Source: Trifolium pratense (taxonomy: Eukaryota > Streptophyta > Magnoliopsida > Fabales > Fabaceae). Taken from it: a stretch of 64,000 nucleotides of DNA. The translations under genes were made by a program, and so were the position numbers. The DNA lies in the NCBI RefSeq assembly GCF_020283565.1, contig NC_060063.1, positions 39,270,635 through 39,334,634 of the forward strand, given 5' to 3'. The notes beneath the pieces are model-generated. The model was not told the DNA's origin, did not search any database, and was given only the letters and a program-made list of their open reading frames with translations. Positions 21,967 to 31,508 of this stretch are shown one piece after another (the stretch's first letter is position 1; every line of letters begins with the position of its first letter).

Positions 21967-24009
21967 CTAGCAACCTTTCGCATTCCGGGCTCCCCCCCCA
22001 GAATCCTGACCCGAAAGATCCTTCTTACCTTTACCCGCCCTAGATAGGATATTAAACATGTTCACATTATCACCCTTAAACTTAACTCCAATCGCTTTCC
22101 CTATCCCCCAAACATCATCCACCGCCATTTGGTCATTACCTTGAACAGCCACCCAGTTCATCCAATCATTGTTCATGGAAACCGACGAGGAAGAATCCTC
22201 AGCAGAAGCTCGTTGACTCACTGAACAAGTTCGATTGAAATCGTCCCCACCCCTTCGTCGGCGAACGCTCTTCTTTAAAACCTTTAACACCTCACGACGA
22301 TCATTGCTAGGCATCCTGGCTACTTTTTTAAGACTATGCAGCGGGTGGCGAAGCATCCCACCTGCTTTCCTTCTCCTAGGATCATGTTGCTCTTTCTTCT
22401 TGACCTTCTCTCCAGAAAGGTTCCCCTTCCTACTCTTCATCCTTGCTGAAAAAATCACACCTGCATCCCCATGATTCTGATCATTTAGCCATTCCAAACT
22501 CCACGGCCCCGATAAAACAGAACGCCTCGCCTCTGGAGGACACGAATTCGAGCGTTTACAATGAAGCATCCGCGGAGAAGGACGACACTTAGCCTCACCA
22601 AAGAGGGGATGCTCTTCTGACCCAACTACCTGATCTTGAGACACTCCTAGGGGACTCGATCTCAAATTAGAGGAATTCTCCACACTAAAATGAGCAGGAC
22701 TGGGAATGTCGAGTCTCCGCTCCATCACTTCCCCAGATTCCCCTACAATAGATGGAACAACTTCAATATCTTCAAATGGCTCTTCCTCACACACACCATG
22801 AGCGAGATCGCCACCGTCCTCCTCCAACCTATCCGTAAAATTGTTAACCAGCATGTCAACATTGCATCGGGCTTCCGGATCCACATGACCCTCACCACAA
22901 GTAGAATTAGACACCTCCGACTCAAAATCCTCCCCTAAAAGACACGAATCCTCTCCCATTGCAAACCCCCACTCCTCCACAATCTTAACCTTCACCTGAA
23001 GGCCATCCACCAAAATAGTCGCAGCACTATTAATGATGTTTAAATCGGGTGTAGCAATAAGGACCCGAGCGAAGTCCAGCCTAACCTTGTCTGCTGAACT
23101 ACTCTCCGTGCGCAGTACCCGTCCATAGTCGGCAACACAAAGCTTGAAAAAATCCTTATTCCAAGCATGAAGTGGAATCCCGTACAAACGAACCCACACA
23201 CCTCTCTGATAAGGCGACGTATCTGTTTCCCATAGCGTCCAAGATGAAAAAACTAATTGGAAGAACTCCCTGGCTTTATTAACCAATGACATAACATCGA
23301 TCCCATCCGAACTACGCACAAAGACTTTATCAGCTCCCATAGGTAAAAGAATCAGGTCGTTGAAACCCGCATCCATAATTCTGTTCTGCACCGCTGGGAT
23401 TGCCTCACCATTGATCACAGTAGCCACAACACCATTGCGGGCCCATTCCCTATCGTCAGGTTTTGTGCAAAAGCTCCTTATAACCACTTTGTCTTCCTTC
23501 ACTTTTTCAACTTGCACAACTGGCACCGCCGCTACATTAGAAATCTGTGACTTCCTCCCTTTTTTCGCTTTCTTATGAGCTCCCTTAACCTTCGACGCAC
23601 CTAGCGCTACAACTATATCCCCCACCCGCACTCCTTCGGAGAGAGCACTAGACTCATTTTCCGCTCTTGAAGCACTAACACCTGTGCGTTGTGTTTGTTG
23701 CAATGGATGCTCGATATTTTCCCCACCAACCTATTGCGTTTTTAGCTTCGAAGATTCTTGCTTCCCATTCTTCAAACGGGGACCATCTGCTTTTTCCAGT
23801 CTCGCCTTATTCGAACCCCTTCTCCTTCCGGCTCCCGTGTCATTACGTTCGAACATAGCCACGCTAGCTCTAACGCGAAAATGACCGAACCAGACATTGT
23901 TTAAGGCATTCGTCATTTTAGAAACATTTCTGACATTAGAAAATTTGACGAAGCCATAGGGTTGTCCATACTTATTCCTCTTTTTAGCAACGTACACATC
24001 CTCCAGCAT
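21967..24009 (-). pseudogene. LINE ORF1 (RRM plus DUF4283-like), interrupted by one stop
   Basis: The frame is continuous on the minus strand except for a TAG at 23731-23733. The N-terminal piece is an RNA-recognition motif lacking its first strand (DVYVAKKRNKYGQPYGFVKF). The longer piece has the DUF4283-like region common in plant L1 ORF1 (RGVWVRLYGIPLHAWNKDFF near 150-190 of the second piece), followed by an acidic and then a Lys/Arg-rich tail. The missing RRM start supports 5' truncation of the LINE. The protein would act as RNA-binding chaperone for LINE RNA. Confidence 0.82.
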
Positions 24010-24062
24010 ACCGCTTTAGCATACATGTTTATATTCTATTAACGTACACGTCCTCCGCAAAC
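24010..24062 (-). other. Rearranged filler at the LINE 5' junction
   Basis: Between the LINE body and the duplication AGAATGAA, the minus strand reads GTTTGC, then GGAGGACGTGTACGT (a near copy of LINE sequence at about 23989-24006), then TAATAGAATATAAAC and CATGTATGCTAA, which match nearby intron DNA at 24215-24238 in opposite orientation and swapped order. This looks like template switching during target-primed reverse transcription. Confidence 0.6.
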
Positions 24063-24104
24063 TTCATTCTCATTCATCAATTTTGTTATCTCATCAGCTT
24101 TAGC
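24063..24104 (-). pseudogene. Golgin candidate 5-like exon, 5' part
   Basis: The minus strand has a pyrimidine-rich TTCTCTTTTCAG acceptor directly before GCTAAAGC, and the exon reads AKADEITKLMNENE. The other half lies at 3723-3760. The two pieces share AGAATGAA, the LINE target-site duplication. Assignment to the golgin candidate 5 family rests on recognising this coiled-coil segment. Confidence 0.58.
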
Positions 24105-24566
24105 CTGAAAAGAGAACCAATAGTAAAAAATTGCAATAAGGTATACAACACTCTGATGCTGCAAACATTGTACATCGGATATAAAGCCTGGGAGCATAAT
24201 TAGACAAGACAAGACATGTATGCTAATAGAATATAAACAGGGCATCACCAGAAAAATGAGAGATCAAAATATGGAATAGATGTTGGCATCCAGCACAGGA
24301 CACTCTATAAACACAATAGAGGCCACACTACCTCACACACACAAAATCAAAAGAGAATGAAAAATAAGCCAAATATGAATCCTAACCTGCAAGATTTTGC
24401 AGGTTGCTATTGACACCCAACACCCATAAAAATTACTTGAGCTACACACCAGAATTGCCTCTTGCAAAGAATTGCTTCATTAGTTCAGCTATGCACCTTC
24501 GCCACCAACGATCATGCAGCATCTTCAGTCAATGTCTTTGAAAGAACAACTGAAGATGTTTAATTT

Positions 24567-24660
24567 AGAGTTGTAAAATCACCTGAAACCATCAATATGA
24601 ACATTCAGAGTTGTAAAATCACCTGAAACCATCAATATGAACATTCAGAGTCGTAATCTT
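24567..24660. repeat. 40-bp tandem repeat, two full units and a partial third
   Basis: Units at 24567-24606 and 24607-24646 are identical; a diverged partial unit follows to 24660. On the minus strand each unit holds TTTCAGGTGATTTTACAAC, a sequence that also occurs at 24713-24733. Confidence 0.85.
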
Positions 24661-24729
24661 CCATGAATACAATAACATTCACATATGAAGACTGAAGACC
24701 AGAAAAAATATTCAAAGTTGTAAAATCAC

Positions 24730-24781
24730 CTGATTTTCCTCCATTCAATACTGCACTTTCAGGTGGTTCTATACCATACAC
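24730..24781 (-). other. Possible short exon
   Basis: On the minus strand a CTCTAG acceptor precedes a 52-base open stretch (VYGIEPPESAVLNGGKS) that ends ATCAG before GTGATT. It could be an upstream exon of the golgin-like copy or chance. No family is recognised. Confidence 0.25.
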
Positions 24782-25625
24782 CTAGAGGGGAAAAGCAACA
24801 TAAATCATAAAGTTAGCATAAATATAAATAAATCAACACAAAAACTTGTTCACATATTCAATCTCAACACAAAATGTAAGCATCGTAAGCAAATCAACCT
24901 TGATCTCTGAGTTTTTCGGGTTAGTTGTTGACTTACAAAGAAAGGCAGATCGATTAAGACTTTCTATTCAACATGTTAGTCTTTCTATTTTATTTTTTTA
25001 TGGTTCTTTCCTTCTTTTTTTTTAACAGGTGTAAGTCTTTCTATTTACATACCATCATATTCAAAATGCATCATATCGTTTCTTAGTCCGTTCACATGCA
25101 TCAGGCAAAGTCACAACAAAAGAATTAGATTAGAGATATTTAAAGAATAGTTTTAGGTGGCACTTAAACAAAGAAAAAGAATGAATCAGTAAATCTTTAT
25201 TAAAGAACAAGAGAGGTTTGGGTATTAAAAATTTAGAGTTGTTTAATTTATCTCTCCTTTGTAAATGAAAGTGGGGGTGTTTGAATGATACCGTAGCTCC
25301 TTGGTATGAGTTATTGAATTTTAGATATGGCTCGTTTACCGCTAATTTTTTGCACGGGGAATAGGGGAGGAGGGTCTAAAACATGCTTCAATTTGGTGGC
25401 GGTATATTTGGAGAATTGGCGGTGTGGAGGAATATAATTGGTTCAGTGCTAATATAAACAACGCTCTTGGCGATGGAAAAAATATAGTTTTTTGGAAAGA
25501 CAAATGGTTAGAAATTGAGTCCCTATGCTTTGTATTTCCCAACCTGTTCATTAAATCATCACAGTAAAATGAGATGATTTCAGCCATGTGAAGATGGGAG
25601 AGTAATAGGTGGTTGTGGCATCTTA

Positions 25626-26848
25626 GGGGGGTGTATTGGATTAGGATTTCATGGGATTTTAAAAGACTTTTTTATTTTAAAAAAGTCATGTGGTATTCAA
25701 TCAAGACTTTTACAAAAGTTAGGTAAATCTTGTGGTATTCAATTAAGACAATTATGATTTTTTTTTTTCCAGGGCAATGAAATCTGTTGGTATTCAATTG
25801 AGATTTCTTGTCATTTATAAAATGTCCATTGGTATTCAAAAATCTACCGATTTTGATGGATTTTGTTATGGAATGGATTTCATGAGACTTTTTAGTTGAA
25901 AATATAAATACTACACTTCTGAAACAATCCCACTCCAAACCCTGAGATTGTTCATACTCTCTCAAAGACTTTTTTCCTATTGCCGTCATACGTTCTTCTC
26001 CAAACCCCGGTGAATGCCAAGATCTTTTTTTCTTTTCACCACGTTCACTGCTACTATTGTTCATTCACTGCTACTATTGTTCATATAGGTTCACATAGAT
26101 TATCGATATCAATGGGCTATGTGTTCAGATATCTACTAATCCATCCAATATAGTTTTCATTAACAATGATTATGGTTAATTTCTTTTTTGTGATTCAATG
26201 TAACACTACAAAATCAATAGATCTAAACAACTCATGTTCACTCACATCGCAAAGAACAAATCATATGCTTCAATCACTAATAACATAATTAGTTAAGCTT
26301 ATTGTTCAAGAATTCGTATTCATCGGTGTTGCACATTTGACACCTACACAAAATCAGATACTCCCCTAAAAAAATGCAATCAACGATACAATCATACTTC
26401 CTTACAAAAAAAATAAAAAAAATGCAATCTTGTGTTATTCTTTTTACAAGGTTAACTTGTTTTTTTCTCCTTCAAAAAAAAAAAAAGGTTAACTTGTTTC
26501 TTCATTTTTTTTTTACAATTCAATGTTTACAATTTTATTTTATTTTTACGGAAATCTTCTCATTTTTTTTATAGAATTGTTTTCTTTATTGATTTGTGTT
26601 TTTCTTTTTTTGGTTAAAATTTATTGACTTAATTGAAATCTTAAAAATCCATAAAGTACTTTGAAATCTTGAAAATCTGTGTCATAAATTCTTGAAATCC
26701 TGTATTAAAAAATCCTGATTGTAAAAAGTCTTTTAAAAAAGTCTGTTAAAATCTCACAAAGTTAATATAATCTCACAAAATCTTTTAAAATCTTCAAGAC
26801 TTTTTTTGTCAAAAAAGTCTTTCAAAATCTTAATCCAATACACCCCCC
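25626..26848. mobile_element. PIF/Harbinger-like TIR element, 1223 bp
   Basis: The ends are GGGGGGTGTATTGGATTA and its inverse TAATCCAATACACCCCCC, flanked by TTA at 25623-25625 and 26849-26851. The 3-bp TTA duplication fits PIF/Harbinger (Tourist-like). Subterminal parts are rich in AAAGACTTTT and AAAATCTT repeats in both orientations. No transposase ORF is present. It splits the plus-strand LINE. Confidence 0.8.
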
Positions 26849-26851
26849 TTA

Positions 26852-27577
26852 GATGGACTGCAATGCTTACCGATATCGAAACCGAAACAACGCTTGAACT
26901 TCAGAGCATGCTGGAGCAGGTTCGACCATGTATGAGCAGCATTGATAGGCACAAATGGAACTCAGGTACAACGGGTTTTTTCATGTTAAATCTGCATATG
27001 AGCTTCTGCATAACAAGTTAGTGATGGTTGATATTGAAACGAGTAAGGTTCACGCTTTGCAAAATTTGTGGCGCAACAATGTTCTGTTGAAGGTTGGCAA
27101 TTTCGGATGGAGATTGTTGCTCGAAAAACTACCAACAAAAGAAGTTTTACATCATATAGGTATCATTAATAATAACAATCTTGGAAGGTGTTGTGTGCTA
27201 TGCTTCAAGGAGGCAGAAGATATAACTCATTTATTCTTCAAGTATGGTAGATTATTTTCAAGTGGATGGAAAAAAATAACATTCCTTTTGTTGATGTCAT
27301 GCAACATTTTTATTTGTTTGACAAACAAATAAAAGGAAAAAATAGGAGGATCCGTCATATTATTTGATTGGCGACGACATGGAGTATTTGGCGCACGCGT
27401 AACAATATATTATTTAGAGGAGCTTGTGTTGATATTCCCTCTCTGGTGGAGCAAATAATTTATATTTCGTGGTACTGGTTTATTGGCCGGTTAGAGAGTG
27501 ATGCTAATTTAGTTTTCTCTAATTTGTGTAACAATCCTTTAGACTACTTCCAATGTATCTTAGGTGATTGTTCTTGA
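26852..27577 (+). pseudogene. LINE zf-RVT region, second part
   Basis: The translation from 26955 shows FHVKSAYELLHN, LKVGNFGWRLLLEKLPTKEVL and the zinc-binding CCVLCFKEAEDITHLFF. A frame change follows, and TTWSIWRTRNNILFRG appears from 27371, which normally lies about 40 residues further in the same domain. Same family as the region at 3881-5086 but much more decayed. Confidence 0.75.
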
Positions 27578-27701
27578 GTTGTAAGGGTTGAGTACCCCTT
27601 GTACTCCTTATAATTCAATTTTTGCTTATAAAAAAAAAGAAAGAGATATGAAAAAAGAGGGGTTATGGTATCACAACCATCTTTCTACACGTGAAACCAC
27701 C

Positions 27702-28510
27702 ATTTTTTTTTTAACTGCAAACTGAAATTTATCAAGGGCTCAGTACAAGGCGTACTATGAGGCTAAAGAGAACACATACAAAGGTGGAAAAAAAAAAAAA
27801 GATATCCACTAGCTGATACAGTATAAGAGCACCTCCAATGGTGCAACTATTACAAAGATATCAACATCACTTTGAAGCAACTCATATATTTTTTTACTCC
27901 AATAGTGCAACTTTGAAGAACTTATATTGGGTCCCGGAACTTTACAAACATATTAATATTTTATTCATATTTAATTTTATTTCAACTTAAAATATAAACT
28001 TTTTAATTGTTGTGACAAAGGCAAGTCTTTGGTTAACAATAATCAACCATTATTTTATTGAATTGTGCCAGTAAAACAACTTTGATAGAACATCACTTGC
28101 TGAAGTAATCGTGTTGCCATGTGGCAGACTCCAAACAAAATAAATAGGAAAAACTGTACTTTAAAGTTTGACAGGCTGGCGGACTAGGAAAAAATAACTT
28201 TCGTTGGAGTTGCTCTAACAGAAAAAGGGTAATAAAAAATACACCCCCCCCCCCCCAAAAAAAAAAAATCAAGTAGAAAACCAACAGCACCTTAGGGAAA
28301 ATAGCTACACCTACAACAGACACAAAAATCACAATGCAACTGTATACCAGGCACAACAACAAACAGAGCTGCAGAGTTAAAAAAAATCACCAAGCTAGCA
28401 ACAGCTGTTGCGCAAAATTGCGTCCTCATCGCATCATACAATCATCCGGATTCCAAGTTCATTCATATAACAAGCACGGACTCAAAACAACAAATTGTGT
28501 TCTTATTCAT
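27702..28510 (-). mobile_element. Possible LINE 3' remnant, minus strand
   Basis: A T-run at about 27704-27713 is followed by a sequence with the layout of LINE 3' ends (AAATTTATCAAGGGCTCAG, compare 3770-3840). The TAA-flanked MITE at 27827-28215 and a C13/A13 homopolymer (about 28244-28269) lie inside. No reading frame survives. Weak call. Confidence 0.3.
27827..28215. mobile_element. Tourist-like MITE, 389 bp
   Basis: The ends are GAGCACCTCCAA and TTGGAGTTGCTC (one mismatch when inverted), flanked by TAA at 27824-27826 and 28216-28218. AT-rich, no ORF. Confidence 0.72.
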
Positions 28511-29295
28511 CTTTCTTAAATAACTTCATATTCATCAACAACAAACATCTTTCTTAAATAAAAGAATTTCAATCTTCCTCCATTTTTTTTGTGTGAATAA
28601 ATGTTACTCAGTCTGAAATTTGGAACCCAAAAAACTCATACATCCATGAAGCCAAAAAACTAATAATACATCCATGAATCCAGAAAACACATAATATAAT
28701 TATAATGTTATTTAATTAGAAATTAAAGAACATAGCTTTCAGAGGGTGGAAAATTTGAGTTAGCTGCAGGAAAGGTTTAAGGTTTTTGAAAGGGAACAAT
28801 AGAAGTCAAGGTTTCCACATAATCAAACCCCTTCTACAATTTAAAATCATAATTGAACCATAATTAATGCTCAATTTGCAGCGTTTTTGCCTTTTGGGAA
28901 AGATCAAGTTTTATTCAACATTTGCAAAATTTGTGAAGAAGAACCAAATTTGCGTTCTGTGGTGGTGGTGTTGATGAAGAAGATGAAGTTGGAGGATGCT
29001 GACGAAGAAGATGAAGTGTGGTGGTTTAACAATGATGAAGAAGGTGGCAACACGTCTGGATCCATCTCTTTCTTTCTCTCCGATTTGTTTAGATTTCTTT
29101 TTTTGAATAAAATAATAATAATAATAATAATAATAAATACCGTAGTAAATATAATTTTTTTTTGTGAACTAAGAGCATAATGACGTCAAAGGATCTAGAA
29201 GGAATTCCAACTAGGTTGACACTCCTCGTAGACCCTCGTCCTGCGCCAAGTGCTCATAATAATATAAATATATGTAGAAAAAAAAAGGAAAAAAG
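28511..29295. other. Unassigned AT-rich stretch with microsatellite
   Basis: No convincing gene. A short ORF at 28887-29180 is acidic in the middle and then runs into an AATn microsatellite (29107-29136), so I do not call it. Positions 29240-29290 probably belong to the 3' end of the LINE remnant continued at 52962. Confidence 0.4.
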
Positions 29296-31002
29296 TGAAG
29301 TAACAAGGTTTGTCACAAGGAAGGGGGGTTTGAATTGTGACCCTTTAAAATTTTCTACTGCAAAATAAAGTTAGACAATAACAGCCTACAAAAGCTTGAT
29401 GGTTAGATCAACTGGAGAACGTTCTCCTTAAAATGTAAGTGCAAATAATCAAGTGATTAGTGTGTATAGTGTTTGCACAAAATAAAAGAGTAAGGGAGAA
29501 GAGAATCACACAAAGAATTTATCCTGGTTCACCCCTTAATAGTATGGGCTACTCCAGTCCCCACTTGCGTGAGATTATCCACTATAATCTAGACCAAGAT
29601 TACAGAAACTTCCCTTTGATCTAAGCCCAGATCAAAGAACCCTTTATGACCTAAATCCAGATCACAAAGTATCCAGCTATATTCAGCTGATCTACCTTTA
29701 CAAGGTAACCTCAATCAATTATACCCAATTGACTTGAGAGAATCCTAAAGATTTAACAATGATTCTTTTGGATCTAAGCTTATACACCTAACCGGATGTG
29801 AAGCTTACAAATTGATACACTCAAAGTACTCTATAAAATATGATCCTAGATTTCTAGAGAGCTTTAGAGTATGAGTGAAAAGAAGAGCTTGAGTGCTTGA
29901 GATGGAATGTATTTAGATTGCTTTGTGTGCTTCAAGTTCTTACTCTTCCAATTAAACCAACGTGCTATTTATAGATGGAGATGCTCCTTTGTTGCTTGGA
30001 CATCACACATATACGTTGTGAGTGAGGAACTAGCCGTTGTGAGAGAAACAAAACAGCCCATGTGATTTTGTCTTTGAGATGCTCCAGGAGATCATTCTTC
30101 TAATGGTCTCTGACTGTCACATTGTACTTGTTGGTCAGAAATATTCTTCCACCAACTGTCAATGAGTTGTCTCTGAGTGTATATCCGTTGTAAATGTATT
30201 TCCCATGTGGGAAAATAAGATTTGAATTCATTTGGATAAGATTGCCACCTAAGTGCAGAAACTGGGAGATCATTCTCCAGGACGTTGGAGACCATTCTCT
30301 GAGATGGTGTGGATAAGGTCCAACGAAAATATAGCTGTTGCAAGTTGTTGCAAGTTGTCAACCAGCTGTAAACTCTTCATCAAAGGCATAGAGTAGCCAC
30401 TGTTCACTTGTCCTTCAAAGGACACATGAATAGTGAGATAAGTACTATTTTATGGGAGAATGTAGCCACCCATGTCATAAGCTTGTACTTTGGATCAGAA
30501 ATGAAACTTCATTGCAAGCTGTATGTACTTGTTGCTGAGTTCTCATTGGTCTAGATTAACTTCTTTAATGATGTTCTTGGAGAACATAAAGCCTTGTTGC
30601 AAGATGTGAAGTTATTATTCCTTAAAGAAGCTTATTCGAGTAAGCTCAAGAACCAAAATCAATTCCTTGCCTTAAATGACTTATTTGCACTGTTATGATC
30701 CTTTAATAAGTCCAACTTAAAAGTTCTTTCTTGTCTTGTACCAGTTGACTTGAATAAGTGCTTATGCTTTAGAATACACAAGTCTGGAGACCAATCTGAG
30801 ATCATTCTTCTACTGCAGATTTGTCTAAAACTTGTTTGATTCTTTTCTTATGAGTGAAACAAGGTTAATTTAATCCATTGCATCTGTTCTTAAATTAAAT
30901 CACTCAAGAGCACTTGTTAGATCACAAAATGATCAGAATCAAATTAAAATTTAATTAAGGGTTGTTATCTTTAAAACATCAAAATAGGATTTTGTCTCAA
31001 CA
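29296..31002 (-). repeat. 3' LTR of SIRE copy C
   Basis: Plus-strand ends are TGAAGTAACAAGG and GTCTCAACA. On the minus strand CTATAAATA near 29963-29973 is a likely TATA box. The LTR holds repeated GATCATTCT, GGAGACCATTCT and GATCT-rich motifs. Confidence 0.95.
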
Positions 31003-31016
31003 ATCTCCCCCTTTTT
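31003..31016 (-). promoter_or_regulatory. Polypurine tract of SIRE copy C
   Basis: On the minus strand CAAAAAGGGGGAGAT abuts the LTR. Similar tracts lie at about 31105-31114, 31430-31440 and 31460-31470. Confidence 0.78.
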
Positions 31017-31508
31017 GATGATGACAAAACCTTTAATTAATTTTTGATTGTGATTCTGATTAAACCATATTCAGTAATAATACTTGTGATTTAATCATAT
31101 AAAGCTCCCCCTCAATTTTAGCATTCTTTATCAATTTATAAAATATGCAAATGCAAATTGAGTAAAAATATGTAAAGACATAAATTTGAATCAAACATAA
31201 CATTCATTAATCAAACTCATAATCAGAGAATATGACATTGTTCAGGTACATGATTAATGATTCAAAAAGGTGATTCAAAACATAATCTAAGTTCTTAGAA
31301 TTCAAACAACATACAATTAGAAGTTGAAACCAAAACAACTTCCACTTATATCTACAAATTCTAAGACTGAAGTACATAAGGCAAACAACAACATAATCAA
31401 AAGAGTTTTTAAAACATTTCAAAATATCACAATCTCCCCCTAATTACTACAGAATTCATTCTCCCCCTTTTGTCAACAGCAAAAAGGCTTGGGAGGTATG
31501 AAGGAGTG
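31017..31508 (-). other. Non-coding stretch between third ORF and 3' LTR of copy C
   Basis: About 490 bases, AT-rich, with extra GGGGGAG tracts. No antisense acidic ORF like that of copies A and B was found here. Confidence 0.5.

Larger units (their letters stand above)
3761..24062 (-). mobile_element. L1-type LINE, minus strand, with two nested insertions
   Basis: The poly(A) tail appears as a T-run at 3760-3769. Reading the minus strand from right to left, ORF1 (24009-21967) is followed by an ORF2 endonuclease, reverse transcriptase and zf-RVT region. ORF2 is split by SIRE element A (9380-21569) and by a solo LTR (5087-7264). Removing both with their duplications leaves about 5.9 kb, close to a full plant L1 but short at the 5' end, where the RRM starts abruptly. 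The target-site duplication is AGAATGAA (3753-3760 and 24063-24070). ORF1 has a stop and ORF2 has frameshifts, so the copy is inactive. Confidence 0.85.
24105..25190 (-). other. Intron-like region upstream of the golgin-like exon
   Basis: AT-rich, without a clear gene. It holds a 40-bp tandem repeat (24567-24660) and one possible short exon (24730-24781). The rest is unassigned. Confidence 0.4.
25195..27640 (+). mobile_element. 5'-truncated decayed LINE, plus strand
   Basis: It begins in late ORF2 with GLGIKNLELFNLSLLCK, runs through RYGSFTANFLHGE-like sequence (with stops), is interrupted by the TIR element at 25626-26848, resumes with the zf-RVT region, and ends TTTTTGCTTATAAAAAAAAAG at about 27639, typical of plant L1 3' ends. 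The target-site duplication could not be resolved by eye. Non-functional. Confidence 0.75.

Noticed and set aside
28244..28269. C13/A13 run as a polypurine tract of another LTR element
   Set aside because: No LTR start follows on either strand; more likely a homopolymer in a decayed LINE tail or an assembly artefact.
28887..29180. 97-codon ORF with acidic centre
   Set aside because: Runs into an AAT microsatellite and a hydrophobic low-complexity tail; no acceptor or family support, unlike the antisense ORFs.
29180..29368. 62-codon ORF near the left end of copy C
   Set aside because: Crosses the junction between flanking DNA and the LTR, so it cannot be an ancestral gene.
30092..30361. 89-codon ORF in the LTR of copy C, repeated at 52046-52315
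   Set aside because: LTR sequence; identical copies only reflect young age.
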